This document shows, piece after piece, positions 1 to 8,045 of a stretch of 20,846 nt of DNA (position 1 is its first letter; each line of letters starts with the position of its first letter). Made by a program: the position numbers and the translations under genes. The notes under the pieces are model-generated. The model made no database searches and was not told where the DNA came from. It worked only from the letters and a program-made list of their open reading frames with translations. Origin of the DNA: an uncultured Porphyromonadaceae bacterium (lineage in GTDB: Bacteria > Bacteroidota > Bacteroidia > Bacteroidales > Muribaculaceae); the NCBI GenBank assembly GCA_937892215.1, contig CALAVE010000019.1, positions 1 to 20,846 on the forward strand. The letters run 5' to 3'.

Positions 1-53
1 CAACGACCCCGAGATTACAAATCACGTGCTCTGGCCAACTGAGCTAAAGAGGC
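1..53 (-). tRNA. tRNA-Thr (anticodon UGU), partial at the window edge
   Basis: Read on the minus strand, this stretch starts with an acceptor arm GCCTCTT, a D-arm (GCTC...GAGC) and an anticodon loop TTTGTAA, which gives anticodon TGT and so threonine. The sequence continues to the start of the T-arm (GGTCGTTG) and is cut by the window edge, so the T-arm and the 3' acceptor strand are missing. The anticodon stem pairs CGTGA with TCTCG, leaving a central T-T mismatch. In Bacteroidales this tRNA commonly opens a tRNA-Thr/Tyr/Gly/Thr-tuf cluster downstream of hpf; that part is outside the window and is inferred. Confidence 0.93.
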
Positions 54-126
54 ATCTCTTCTAAGCATCGAAACCATCACGCGACGTCTTAACTGTGTAA
101 GTGCATCATTGATTTGATTTCGGGTG

Positions 127-158
127 CAAAGGTACGCATAATTTTTGAAACTGCCAAA
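127..158 (-). promoter_or_regulatory. Bacteroidetes-type promoter of the tRNA-Thr transcript
   Basis: On the minus strand there is a -33 element TTTG (158-155), a 20-bp spacer and a -7 element TACCTTTG (134-127). This matches the Bacteroidetes primary sigma consensus TTTG-N19-21-TAnnTTTG. The expected start near 120 lies about 65 bp upstream of the tRNA 5' end. The box is identical to the one in front of rpsU. Confidence 0.8.
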
Positions 159-175
159 CTTTTAGGCAAGTTTTT

Positions 176-478
176 TTAATAATTTCTTGTTTTTTCTTTC
201 AATTTTGTCAATTTCACCTTCAGGGCATCCACACAGAGGTCTATTCCTTCCTCAAATGTGTCGCAGGTTTTCTCTACGAACTGCGAGCCGCTTCCTGGTA
301 TAGCCACTGTGATGCTTGTCTGTTTGTTAAGCGCAGTCTGTGGCTTGACAACTTTTAGTTGCACCTCTACTTTCTGTATATCTTCGTAAGACTTGGCGAG
401 CTTCTCTACTTTCTTTGTAGCGAACTCTTGTAATTTCTCTGTTGCGTCGAAATGTACGGCCTGAATTTTTACTTCCAT
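176..478 (-). CDS. hpf: Ribosome hibernation-promoting factor (short HPF/YfiA family)
   Basis: A 100-residue protein matching the short HPF/RaiA family over its full length. It opens with the typical strand MEVKIQAVHFDATEKL and has basic, Lys-rich helices such as ATKKVEKLAKSYEDI and DALKVKLTKLKEK. Family members bind the 30S decoding region in stationary phase, block mRNA and tRNA binding, and help form inactive 100S ribosomes. The long-form C-terminal dimerisation domain is absent. The gene starts 37 bp after the xerC-like gene on the same strand and is probably the last gene of the rpsU operon. The ATG start is preceded by an A-rich stretch with no Shine-Dalgarno sequence, as usual in Bacteroidetes. 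Confidence 0.92.
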   Translation of the reverse strand: MEVKIQAVHFDATEKLQEFATKKVEKLAKSYEDIQKVEVQLKVVKPQTALNKQTSITVAIPGSGSQFVEKTCDTFEEGIDLCVDALKVKLTKLKEKTRNY

Positions 479-515
479 AGCATTATGTTTTTTAATGGTT
501 ACTAAATTAGCCCAC

Positions 516-1412
516 TCATTGTTGTTCGCGTGGGTGTGCGTTTGCGTATGTTCGTTTCAGTTCCTCGAATGTCACGTGAGTGTATATCTGAGTTGTGTTC
601 AGGCTCTCGTGACCTAACAGTTTCTGCACGCTGTTGAGCGTAGCATCGTGGTTAAGCATCGTCGTAGCGAAGGAGTGTCTCAGCACGTGAGGGGAGCGTT
701 TCTTCTGTGTCGTCACCATCGAGAGGTAATGCCTGACGATGCCGTACACTTGCATCTCGCTCATCGCCCCGCCCTTGTCATTCCGGAGGAGCGCCTCCTC
801 ACCCTCTACAACCGGCAGCTGTTCATCGCGCACCTTTCGGTAGTGCTCCAGTTCTGCCAGCATCTCTTCGCCGAGGGGTATTATACGCTGTTTGCGTCTT
901 TTTCCCGTCACCTTTATCTCATGCGTCACAGTATTCACATCCTGGTCCCTCAGAGATATCAGTTCCGCCCTTCTTATGCCCGTGGTATAGAGTAGTAATA
1001 ATAATGTTCGCGCACGTACATCTATTATATCATCTCTGTCCCACTCTATTCCGTCAAACAGTTCTTCCGCCTCATTGTCCTTAAGGAACACCGGCAGCGC
1101 CTTCTGTTTCTTCGGACCACTTATGCTGTGTGCAGGGTCATGTGTTATAATGCCTTTGCGCAGTGCGTATTTGTAAAGTGACTTCACAGCACTGAGTTTC
1201 TTACAGGTGTTGGTAGCTTTGTAGCCCCGTTCCATCATATCCTCCACCCAGTCGCGCACCACGTCGCTGTCGGCATCTTCGAGTTTGATATCGCCTTCGA
1301 GCTTCCCCAGGAACATAAGATAGTCGTCTATGGCATCGCGGTATGTCTTTACCGTCAATGGCGACGCCTCGCGCTCTGCCTCCATGTATCTGAGAAAGTC
1401 TTCGGCTATCAT
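516..1412 (-). CDS. xerC: Tyrosine recombinase, XerC-like (housekeeping copy)
   Basis: A 298-residue protein of usual XerC/XerD length. The N-terminal SAM-like core-binding domain spans about residues 1-90 and the catalytic domain about 105-290. All catalytic residues are visible: R147 in TGIRRAEL, K171 in VTGKRRKQR, H242 and R245 in HVLRHSFAT, H268 in LLGHES, and the nucleophile Y277 in TTQIYTH. Xer enzymes resolve chromosome dimers at dif during division. The setting between rpsU and hpf is the conserved Bacteroidales location, so this is the housekeeping enzyme rather than part of a mobile element. It is distinct from the second recombinase at 11650-12453. Whether it is XerC or XerD in the biochemical sense cannot be told from sequence alone. 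Confidence 0.88.
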   Translation of the reverse strand: MIAEDFLRYMEAEREASPLTVKTYRDAIDDYLMFLGKLEGDIKLEDADSDVVRDWVEDMMERGYKATNTCKKLSAVKSLYKYALRKGIITHDPAHSISGPKKQKALPVFLKDNEAEELFDGIEWDRDDIIDVRARTLLLLLYTTGIRRAELISLRDQDVNTVTHEIKVTGKRRKQRIIPLGEEMLAELEHYRKVRDEQLPVVEGEEALLRNDKGGAMSEMQVYGIVRHYLSMVTTQKKRSPHVLRHSFATTMLNHDATLNSVQKLLGHESLNTTQIYTHVTFEELKRTYANAHPREQQ

Positions 1413-1430
1413 ATTGCGAATTTACGCAAT
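1413..1430 (-). promoter_or_regulatory. Perfect hairpin directly before the xerC-like start codon
   Basis: ATTGCG (1413-1418) and CGCAAT (1425-1430) form a 6-bp perfect inverted repeat with a 6-nt loop. It ends at the base next to the ATG of the xerC-like gene, inside the 54-bp rpsU-xerC spacer. No U-run follows, so it is not an obvious terminator. It could affect translation or mRNA stability between the two cistrons, which is inference. Confidence 0.35.
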
Positions 1431-1466
1431 TTTATTCAGACCGCCAAATTTTTTCGCGTCTTTTTT

Positions 1467-1661
1467 TTAGTCCTCCTCGGCCTGACGCAACTTCTGCACA
1501 TAGACAGCGTGCTCCATCTTGAGGCGCTTGAGTACAGAAGGCTTGTTGAACTGCTGACGTGTACGGAGTTCCTTAACGACACCAGTCTTCTCAAACTTTC
1601 TCTTGAACTTCTTCAGGGCGCGCTCAATGTTCTCGCCATCTTTAACAGGTACAATAATCAT
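1467..1661 (-). CDS. rpsU: 30S ribosomal protein S21
   Basis: A 64-residue, strongly basic protein with the S21 signature: an MIIVPVKDGENIERALKKFKRKFEKTG-type N-terminus (full form at residues 1-27), followed by a Lys/Arg-rich helix that ends acidic (QAEED). S21 joins the 30S platform near the anti-Shine-Dalgarno end of 16S rRNA. In Bacteroidetes that region is sequestered, which fits the general lack of SD sequences. It is the first gene of the rpsU-xerC-hpf unit and has a clear promoter about 90 bp upstream. Confidence 0.95.
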   Translation of the reverse strand: MIIVPVKDGENIERALKKFKRKFEKTGVVKELRTRQQFNKPSVLKRLKMEHAVYVQKLRQAEED

Positions 1662-1752
1662 TGCTTTGTCTTTTTAGTTTAAAATGTTAATAATAAATGA
1701 TTTATGCAGCATACGCCAAGCATACTGGACGCTTTGACGCAATTTGCGGATG

Positions 1753-1784
1753 CAAAGGTAGGCATTTTTTTTGACATGACCAAA
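1753..1784 (-). promoter_or_regulatory. Promoter of the rpsU operon
   Basis: On the minus strand: TTTG (1784-1781), a 20-bp spacer, then TACCTTTG (1760-1753). This is the Bacteroidetes -33/-7 consensus with ideal spacing. The predicted start near 1746 gives an rpsU leader of about 85 nt. Confidence 0.82.
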
Positions 1785-1798
1785 TTTTTCCATTATTA

Positions 1799-1830
1799 TT
1801 TGTATATACAGAAATAAAAACGTACCTTTG
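1799..1830 (+). promoter_or_regulatory. Promoter of the DjlA-like gene
   Basis: On the plus strand: TTTG (1799-1802), a 20-bp spacer, then TACCTTTG (1823-1830). The -7 box is the same as that of rpsU, in the opposite orientation. The ATG lies 25 bp after the -7 box, so the leader should be short (about 15-20 nt). Confidence 0.82.
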
Positions 1831-1855
1831 CTATCTGTTTGATACAAAATTTATT

Positions 1856-2680
1856 ATGATACTGAAGTTAGTAGGAGCACTTATAGGTTTATACTTCGGC
1901 GGCTTTATCGGTGCCGTAATAGGATGGTTCGTTGGTTCTTTCCTGCAGTCAACATTCTCTCACGACGGCGATACGCAGCGGTTTTCCTCATACGGCAACA
2001 CGTATGGCACTGCCGACAGAGGCAGCTATTACTCCAGCCGCAACAACCGTAACACCATGCATGCCAGCGACAATCCACGCACTCTGTTCCTGAACAGCCT
2101 GCTTGAGATTTCGGCGTATGTCATTGCCATTGACGGTCGCATCATGCACTCTGAGATGGAGGTGATGCGCACCTTCCTGCGTCAGAACTTCGACAGCCGC
2201 ACCGCCGACGCATGTAACAAGCGTATGCTCACCATCTTTGAGGAGCGCAAGCGCATGAGTTCGTCGGCATGGCGCAGCAGGGTGATGAGGTCATGCTATA
2301 TAGTAGCCTCTGCCATGCAACCGGAGCAGCGGTTGCAGCTGCTGTCTTTCCTTGCATCCGTAGTGAAGGCCGACGGCCATGTGGACAAGAGGGAGACGGA
2401 GGCGATGCGCGACATAGCACTGGCGCTGGGACTTGACGTAAAGGCCGTGGACCAGCTGTTCTCTCTCGGCGGCACCACTCTGGAGGATGCCTACAAGGTT
2501 CTCGGCATACCGTCCACTGCCACCGACGACGAGGTGCGCAAGGCTTACCGTAAGATGGCGCTGCAGTATCATCCCGACCGTGTGGCTACGTTGGGCAATG
2601 ACGTGAAGGAGGCGGCGAAGCGTAAGTTCCAGGAAATTAACGATGCCAAGGAACGCATATACAAGGCTCGCGGACTATAG
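1856..2680 (+). CDS. Membrane-anchored TerB-domain J-protein (DjlA-like co-chaperone)
   Basis: A 274-residue protein. Residues 1-32 are hydrophobic and Gly-rich (LVGALIGLYFGGFIGAVIGW), a probable membrane anchor. A polar Ser/Tyr/Asn-rich linker follows (about 38-70). A TerB-like helical domain covers about 78-205, with two acidic repeats (VIAIDGRIMHSEME and VVKADGHVDKRETE). A C-terminal J domain runs from about residue 209 and holds the HPD tripeptide (239-241) needed to stimulate DnaK ATPase. The order anchor - TerB - J is that of E. coli DjlA, a DnaK co-chaperone at the inner membrane. It stands alone, divergent from rpsU, with its own promoter. The substrate is unknown. Confidence 0.85.
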   Translation: MILKLVGALIGLYFGGFIGAVIGWFVGSFLQSTFSHDGDTQRFSSYGNTYGTADRGSYYSSRNNRNTMHASDNPRTLFLNSLLEISAYVIAIDGRIMHSEMEVMRTFLRQNFDSRTADACNKRMLTIFEERKRMSSSAWRSRVMRSCYIVASAMQPEQRLQLLSFLASVVKADGHVDKRETEAMRDIALALGLDVKAVDQLFSLGGTTLEDAYKVLGIPSTATDDEVRKAYRKMALQYHPDRVATLGNDVKEAAKRKFQEINDAKERIYKARGL

Positions 2681-2938
2681 CCCCTAACGGCTTTCACAAT
2701 TTATTTAGACTTATTGCACTCTCTTCCCATGCTCCTGCGGAGCAGAAATCAAAAAAGTTTTATCACCAATAAGCAACAAAAAAGCAGAAGAAAAAGGATG
2801 TAAAGATATCGTTTTGCTGCAAAAATGAGATAAAATACGCAGTCTTTACCTTATTTGACGAATAAAACTTCACTTTTTGAGAGAAATTGATTATCTTTGT
2901 GTCATATTCCTATAATATACACTTACCGGAAGTTGCTT
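2679..2938. other. Spacer between the DjlA-like gene and hsdR, with two small hairpins
   Basis: No gene is seen in this 258-bp AT-rich stretch. It has a weak hairpin at the djlA-like stop (AGCC 2679-2682 with GGCT 2689-2692, then TTT). A better one pairs TGCTCC (2730-2735) with GGAGCA (2739-2744) around a 3-nt loop. Either could end transcription of the upstream gene, although neither has a strong U-run. The base composition changes here, so this is the likely left border of the restriction island. Confidence 0.4.
2892..2899 (+). promoter_or_regulatory. -7 element upstream of hsdR
   Basis: TATCTTTG matches TAnnTTTG. No good -33 TTTG is found at the expected 19-21 bp upstream; the nearest one (2876-2879) is only 12 bp away. 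The box lies 39 bp before the ATG at 2939 and contains the TTG at 2897, which therefore cannot be the translation start if this is the promoter. Confidence 0.5.
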
Positions 2939-5284
2939 ATGGATAATATACATGCACTGTCTGAGGAAGATATAAAATTCCGCTACATTACTCCCAGTAT
3001 TGAGCAAAAAGGCTGGAAGAAAGAAGACATAACGATGGAAACCAAGGTTAAGCTTACAGATGGTAAGATTAACCTTAAAGGAAACCTTGTTGCACGTGAG
3101 AAACCCAAGTTCGCAGACTATGTGCTGTATTATAACCATGCCACACCTATCGCCATAGTCGAGGCAAAAGATGCTAACCACTCTGTGAGTTTTGGTATGC
3201 AGCAAGCCAAAGAATATGCGCAAATGATGGACGTTCCGTTTGCATTCAGTTCCAATGGCCAAGGATTTCAAGAGTACGATTTCCTTACAGGGAAAGAACG
3301 CTCTTTCTCCATGAATGACTTCCCGACTAAACAGGAACTGTATTCAAGATTCATTTCCGAAAGCAACGACGGCAATGGTCTGAGCGATAAAGAGAAAACC
3401 ATTATTTCCCAACCATACTGCTCTGGCCAGGACATTTTCCCACCTCGGTACTATCAGCGAAATGCAATAAACCGTACCGTAAATGCCGTAGCACAAGGGA
3501 AGAAACGTCTTCTACTTGTCATGGCTACAGGAACAGGCAAGACATACACCGCTTTCCAAATTGTCTATCGTCTTTTGAAGGCCGGCCTGGTGAAGAAAGT
3601 ATTATATCTGGCAGACAGAAATGTATTGGTTGATCAATCTATACAACAAGATTTCAAACCACTCAACAAAACCATACATAAAGTAAGTTACCAACAAGAT
3701 TTAGGAAGCGGAATCACTGCATACGAAGTGTACTTTGCCCTCTATCAACAACTCATCGGTCAAGACGGCAAGCAGAACTACAAGGAACTATTTAAGCCAG
3801 AGTTCTTTGATATGGTTATTGTAGATGAGTGTCACAGAGGCAGTGCAAAAGATGACAGCAATTGGCGTGAAATACTGGAATACTTCACCGATTCCATCCA
3901 ATTAGGTATGACAGCGACTCCCAAAGAGACTAAATATCAATCGAGCATAACTTATTTTGGAGAACCTATTTACACCTACAGTCTAAAGGAGGGAATTGAA
4001 GATGGCTTCCTTGCTCCTTTCAAGGTTATAAACGTCACGACGAACATCGGAGATGAATGGCGCCCCTCAAAAGGTCAAAGAGACATAAACGGCAACTTGA
4101 TAGAAGACCGTATATACAACAACTCTGACTACGACTATAACATCATTATAGAAGACCGTATCCGTGAAGTTGCACATGAGATAACACAATATATGAAAAG
4201 CACAGACAGAATGGCAAAAACCATAGTATTCTGTGCTGATGAGGACCACGCTGATCGTATGCGCACAGCACTTACAAACGAGAATTCCGACATGTGCAAA
4301 AAGAATCCAGACTATGTTGTCCGTATTACTGGCAGCGCCCCTTACGGTCAATCTAAATTGGACTATTTCATATCTGTTGCCTCAAAATATCCTGTAATCG
4401 CTACGACAAGCAAACTGTTGTCAACAGGTGTGGATTGCAAGATGGTCAAACTCATAGTGCTTGACCAGCGCATCAACTCCATGACAGAGTTCAAGCAAAT
4501 CATAGGTCGAGGTACCAGAATAAGGGAAAAGGAAGGCAAAACCCATTTTACCATAATGGATTTTCGTAATGTCACCCGCCTTTTTGCCGACCCAGACTGG
4601 AACGGTCCGATAGAAGTACATGAGGGATACGGACAGCAAGGCCATGATGTTCAGCCAAATCCTTATCCTCCTGTTCCCGATGATAGGCACGAAGGCAATT
4701 GGTCGGCAGAGAAACCGATAGTCAACAAGGACGGTTGCACCGTAGAAGTAATCAACAAAGTAGTATCTGTATATGACACCAACGGAAAACTCCTACGTAC
4801 GGAAAGCATAACAGACTACACACGTAAGAACATCAACGACACCTATGCCAACCTCGATGACTTCATTCAACACTGGAATGCAGCAGATAAGAAAACAGAG
4901 ATTACTGACCTGCTGCTTGAGAATGGCATAGACCTTCAAGCCTTGAAGCAAGACAAGGACATGGAAGATGTTGATGACTTCGATTTCATTTGCCATATAG
5001 CCTACGGAAAGAAACCGTTAACCCGTCGCGAACGTGCAGAGAATGTAAAGAAACGTGACATATTCAATAAATATGGAGAAAAAGCCCGAAAGGTACTTGA
5101 GGCACTGTTAGAGAAATATGCTAATGATGGCATTACTCAATTGGAGAACAGGACTGTCTTACGCCTTGATCCGTTCCGTCAGATGGGTTCACCTGCAAAC
5201 ATAGCAAAATTCTTCGGCGGAAACCAACAATATTTCTCGGCAGTAAAGGAACTTGAAGAATTAATTTATAATAACATAGCATAA
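2939..5284 (+). CDS. hsdR: Type I restriction enzyme, R subunit (EcoEI-like)
   Basis: A 781-residue DNA translocase/endonuclease subunit. The N-terminal nuclease domain shows the PD-(D/E)xK pattern: D60, then E75-A-K77 (ADYVLYYN...IVEAKD). The superfamily 2 helicase motor follows: Walker A ATGTGKT (196-202), DECH box (296-299), TATP (325-328) and motif VI QIIGRGTR (520-527). The C-terminal region fits the EcoEI R C-terminal domain and should contact the methylase. The length is usual for the EcoEI-like (short) HsdR group. An upstream in-frame TTG at 2897 was rejected because it falls in a -7 promoter box. The ATG at 2939 begins MDNIHALSEEDIKFRYI, the normal start of the family. hsdM follows after 6 bp, so the two are co-transcribed. 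Confidence 0.94.
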   Translation: MDNIHALSEEDIKFRYITPSIEQKGWKKEDITMETKVKLTDGKINLKGNLVAREKPKFADYVLYYNHATPIAIVEAKDANHSVSFGMQQAKEYAQMMDVPFAFSSNGQGFQEYDFLTGKERSFSMNDFPTKQELYSRFISESNDGNGLSDKEKTIISQPYCSGQDIFPPRYYQRNAINRTVNAVAQGKKRLLLVMATGTGKTYTAFQIVYRLLKAGLVKKVLYLADRNVLVDQSIQQDFKPLNKTIHKVSYQQDLGSGITAYEVYFALYQQLIGQDGKQNYKELFKPEFFDMVIVDECHRGSAKDDSNWREILEYFTDSIQLGMTATPKETKYQSSITYFGEPIYTYSLKEGIEDGFLAPFKVINVTTNIGDEWRPSKGQRDINGNLIEDRIYNNSDYDYNIIIEDRIREVAHEITQYMKSTDRMAKTIVFCADEDHADRMRTALTNENSDMCKKNPDYVVRITGSAPYGQSKLDYFISVASKYPVIATTSKLLSTGVDCKMVKLIVLDQRINSMTEFKQIIGRGTRIREKEGKTHFTIMDFRNVTRLFADPDWNGPIEVHEGYGQQGHDVQPNPYPPVPDDRHEGNWSAEKPIVNKDGCTVEVINKVVSVYDTNGKLLRTESITDYTRKNINDTYANLDDFIQHWNAADKKTEITDLLLENGIDLQALKQDKDMEDVDDFDFICHIAYGKKPLTRRERAENVKKRDIFNKYGEKARKVLEALLEKYANDGITQLENRTVLRLDPFRQMGSPANIAKFFGGNQQYFSAVKELEELIYNNIA

Positions 5285-5290
5285 CCACAT

Positions 5291-6805
5291 ATGGCACTTA
5301 ACAATTTTGTAAAAAGCATCCGAAACATCATGCGCAACGATGCTGGTATCAACGGCGATGCCCAACGTATCGAGCAAATCGCATGGATGTTGTTCTTAAA
5401 AGTATATGATGAGAAGGAAAACGATTGGGAGTTTAATGAGGATGATTACAAGTCCTTCATTCCTGAGAATTGTCGATGGCGCAACTGGGCAAAAGACAAT
5501 GGGGACGGGGAGGCTCTAACTGCCGACAATCTTTTGAAGTTTGTCAATGACACTCTTTTCCCAACATTGAAGGGGCTGGAGGTTACGCCTGACACGCCAA
5601 TGCGTAGTGCCATTGTTCGTACTACCTTTGAGGACGCAAACCAGTATATGAAGGACGGCGTGTTGCTTCGCCAGGTTATCAATGTCATTGACCAACTTGA
5701 CCTTGGCGATTATGAGGAAAGTCATGCTTTTGGTGAGATATACGAATCCATCCTGAAGGAGATGCAGTCGGCAGGTTCAGCAGGTGAGTTCTATACGCCA
5801 CGTGCCCTGACTGACTTTATGGCTGAAATCATCAACCCTAAGGTTGGTGAGAAGATGGCAGACTTTGCTTGTGGTACTGGCGGTTTCATAACAAGCTGGC
5901 TGAAAGCCCTTGATAAGAAGGTGCAGACTGCAGAAGACAAGGAGGAATATGCAAAATCAATCTATGGAATAGAGAAGAAGCAATTCCCTTACATGTTGTG
6001 TGTCACGAATATGCTCCTGCATGACATTGATTCTCCAAAGGTGATGCACGACAATTCCCTGACGAAGGATGTACTTAATTATACGGATGAAGACAAGTTC
6101 GATGTAGTATTAATGAATCCACCATACGGAGGCAGCGAGAAGAACGACATCAAGCAGCACTTCCCATCCGATTTGAGTTCAAGCGAGACTGCAGACCTCT
6201 TCATGGTGCTTATTATGTATCGTCTTGCTGAAAAAGGCCGTGCAGCGGTAATCTTGCCAGACGGTTTCCTGTTTGGCACAGACAATGCAAAGCTGGCTAT
6301 CAAACAGAAAATGTTACGTGAGTTCAACCTTCACACCATCATCCGACTGCCTGGCAGCATCTTCGCACCATATACAAGCATAGCCACTAACGTCCTTTTC
6401 TTCAACAATGAAAAGGCAGAAGGCGCAGAAGAAGGCCTCAGCACGAAAGAAACATGGTTCTATCGCCTTGACATGCCAGAGGGCTATAAGCATTTTTCTA
6501 AGACAAAGCCAATGCGAGCTGAGCACTGCCAACCAATCATTGACTGGTGGAATAACCGGCAAGAGATTGTTGATGAAGAGAACAACGATGAGAAATCACG
6601 TTGCTTTACCGCACAACAGCTTCTTGACATGGATTGTAACTTCGACCAATGCAAGTTCCCAAAGGACGAAGAAGAAATACTACCTCCTGCAGAACTGCTT
6701 GCAGACTATTACAAGAAACGCGCTGCTCTCGACCATGAGATAGACAAGACACTTTCTGAGATTCAGCGCATCTTGGGGATTGACATCAAACCTGATGAAG
6801 CATGA
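5291..6805 (+). CDS. hsdM: Type I restriction-modification system, M subunit (N6-adenine methyltransferase)
   Basis: A 504-residue methyltransferase subunit. The N-terminal helical HsdM_N domain covers about residues 1-140. Motif GEFYTPRALTDFM precedes the catalytic domain. The S-adenosylmethionine site is DFACGTGGF (191-199), and the N6-adenine methylase catalytic motif NPPYGG is at 276-281. In type I systems two M subunits join one S subunit to methylate adenine on each strand of a split target, and the S subunit sets the target. The end overlaps the DUF1016 start by 4 bp (ATGA), which shows translational coupling. All key motifs are intact. Confidence 0.95.
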   Translation: MALNNFVKSIRNIMRNDAGINGDAQRIEQIAWMLFLKVYDEKENDWEFNEDDYKSFIPENCRWRNWAKDNGDGEALTADNLLKFVNDTLFPTLKGLEVTPDTPMRSAIVRTTFEDANQYMKDGVLLRQVINVIDQLDLGDYEESHAFGEIYESILKEMQSAGSAGEFYTPRALTDFMAEIINPKVGEKMADFACGTGGFITSWLKALDKKVQTAEDKEEYAKSIYGIEKKQFPYMLCVTNMLLHDIDSPKVMHDNSLTKDVLNYTDEDKFDVVLMNPPYGGSEKNDIKQHFPSDLSSSETADLFMVLIMYRLAEKGRAAVILPDGFLFGTDNAKLAIKQKMLREFNLHTIIRLPGSIFAPYTSIATNVLFFNNEKAEGAEEGLSTKETWFYRLDMPEGYKHFSKTKPMRAEHCQPIIDWWNNRQEIVDEENNDEKSRCFTAQQLLDMDCNFDQCKFPKDEEEILPPAELLADYYKKRAALDHEIDKTLSEIQRILGIDIKPDEA

Positions 6806-7992
6806 ATGACATACGATTAAGGGAAGAGGCTCTGTTTGAGCGTATATCCGCTCTGATAGACATTGCCCACAAGAGGGTTAAGACTACCATTGACACAACA
6901 ATGGTTTACACCTATTATGGTGTCGGGCAATATATTGTTGAGGATGAGCAACAAGGTGAGCAACGGGCTCAATATGGCCAAGCTGTCTTGAAGAATCTAT
7001 CGGCACGTTTGACAAATAAATACGGACAAGGTTGGTCGGTTGAGACCCTAAAAAAATGCCGATTTTTCTATCTGACATACAGAGAGGAAATGATTGGGTC
7101 CACAGTGTGGACCCAATTGGACGGACATCAAAATCAAAAAGTGGTCTACAATGTGGACCCTATTCTAGAAAAAAAAGATAAACAGTGTTTACCCAATTCC
7201 CCAGAATTAGTCTGCGGTGCAGAAGAAATTCAATTGGGTGTAGCAAACAGAGTTCACCAATTCACCCTCTCCTGGTCTCATTATCTGGTGCTTATGCGCA
7301 TTAAGGATGAGAAGGAACGTCGTTTCTACGAGATTGAGTGTCACAAACGAGACTGGAGTGTACGACAATTAAAACGCGAATATGGGGCAAGCCTTTATGA
7401 GCGTCTGGCACTGAGTCGTGATAAAGAGGAAGTCATGCGCCTGTCGCAAGAAGGACAAACGATAGAAAAGCCTAAAGATATCATAAAAGACCCTCTTACG
7501 TTAGAGTTCCTTGGACTACATCGTGATAGCAGTTTCAGCGAATCAAGTTTGGAATCGGCAATTATCACCAAACTGCAGGATTTCCTGCTTGAAATGGGAA
7601 AGGGCTTCTTGTTTGAGGCAAGGCAGAAGAAGTTCACGTTCAACGAGAAGCACTTCTATGTGGACTTGGTGCTATATAACCGTCTGCTTCAATGCTATGT
7701 CCTCGTGGATTTAAAGGCTGGTGACCTATCACACCAAGACCTCGGTCAGATGCAAATGTATGTCAACTACTATGACCGACATGTCAAAGAGGCTTTTGAA
7801 AAGCCTACGATTGGTATTCTACTGTGTAAAGACAAAGATGATGCCCTTGTGGAATTGACCTTGCCTGAAGACGCCAATGTATATGCCACATCATACGAAT
7901 TATGTATTCCAGAGAAAAACCTGCTTCAAGCAAAGATGAGAGAATGGATAGAGGAATTTGATGAGCAGTCGAATAAAATCAAGCTTCCTTAG
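6802..7992 (+). CDS. DUF1016 (YhcG-like) PD-(D/E)xK nuclease-domain protein embedded in the RM operon
   Basis: A 396-residue protein. The N-terminal DUF1016_N region begins about residue 10 (ISALIDIAHKRVKTTI, YYGVGQYIVE) and resumes at FTLSWSHYLVLMRI after a variable linker. The C-terminal DUF1016 nuclease domain holds the PD-(D/E)xK pattern D288 (VDLVLYN) and D303-L-K305 (VDLKAG), then LGQMQMYVNYYDR and GILLC. Genes of this family often lie between hsdM and hsdS in Bacteroidetes and other type I loci. Their function is unsettled, and a role as an accessory nuclease in defence is inference. It overlaps hsdM by 4 bp, so it belongs to the operon. The linker at about residues 95-155 (IGSTVWTQLDG...) is unusual: its DNA holds a 25-bp palindrome and recurring GTGGACCC and CCAATT words. 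Confidence 0.88.
   Translation: MNDIRLREEALFERISALIDIAHKRVKTTIDTTMVYTYYGVGQYIVEDEQQGEQRAQYGQAVLKNLSARLTNKYGQGWSVETLKKCRFFYLTYREEMIGSTVWTQLDGHQNQKVVYNVDPILEKKDKQCLPNSPELVCGAEEIQLGVANRVHQFTLSWSHYLVLMRIKDEKERRFYEIECHKRDWSVRQLKREYGASLYERLALSRDKEEVMRLSQEGQTIEKPKDIIKDPLTLEFLGLHRDSSFSESSLESAIITKLQDFLLEMGKGFLFEARQKKFTFNEKHFYVDLVLYNRLLQCYVLVDLKAGDLSHQDLGQMQMYVNYYDRHVKEAFEKPTIGILLCKDKDDALVELTLPEDANVYATSYELCIPEKNLLQAKMREWIEEFDEQSNKIKLP
7091..7115. repeat. 25-bp near-perfect palindrome inside the DUF1016 gene
   Basis: ATTGGGTCCACA (7091-7102), a single G (7103), then TGTGGACCCAAT (7104-7115): two 12-bp arms with no mismatch. The word GTGGACCC recurs at 7153-7160, and CCAATT/AATTGG words recur at 7112-7118, 7192-7198 and 7231-7237. 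The repeats lie in the variable linker between the two conserved parts of the protein. Confidence 0.85.
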
Positions 7993-8014
7993 ACTCTGCT
8001 GAATAACAACGATA

Positions 8015-8045
8015 TTCACAGTAAACGCAATTTACCGATTGTGAA
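8015..8045. promoter_or_regulatory. Dyad/hairpin in the DUF1016-hsdS spacer
   Basis: TTCACA-GTAAA (8015-8025), loop CGCAA (8026-8030), TTTAC (8031-8035), 4-nt bulge, TGTGAA (8040-8045): 11 paired bases interrupted by one bulge. It lies in the only sizeable spacer of the operon (79 bp), 26 bp before the hsdS ATG. It could be a partial terminator or processing site lowering hsdS expression, or a protein-binding operator; the sequence does not decide. Confidence 0.5.

Noticed and set aside
153..177. Hairpin TGCC...GGCA followed by a T-run on the plus strand near the hpf stop
   Set aside because: The T-run follows in the plus direction, where no gene ends, and the stem overlaps the -33 element of the tRNA promoter; it is too weak to call a terminator for hpf.
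648..995. 115-codon plus-strand frame within the xerC-like gene
   Set aside because: It lies opposite the catalytic domain of the recombinase and has no promoter or domain.
2897..2938. In-frame TTG extending HsdR by 14 residues
   Set aside because: The TTG is part of the TATCTTTG promoter box, and the added residues (MCHIPIIYTYRKLL) do not resemble HsdR N-termini; the ATG at 2939 does.
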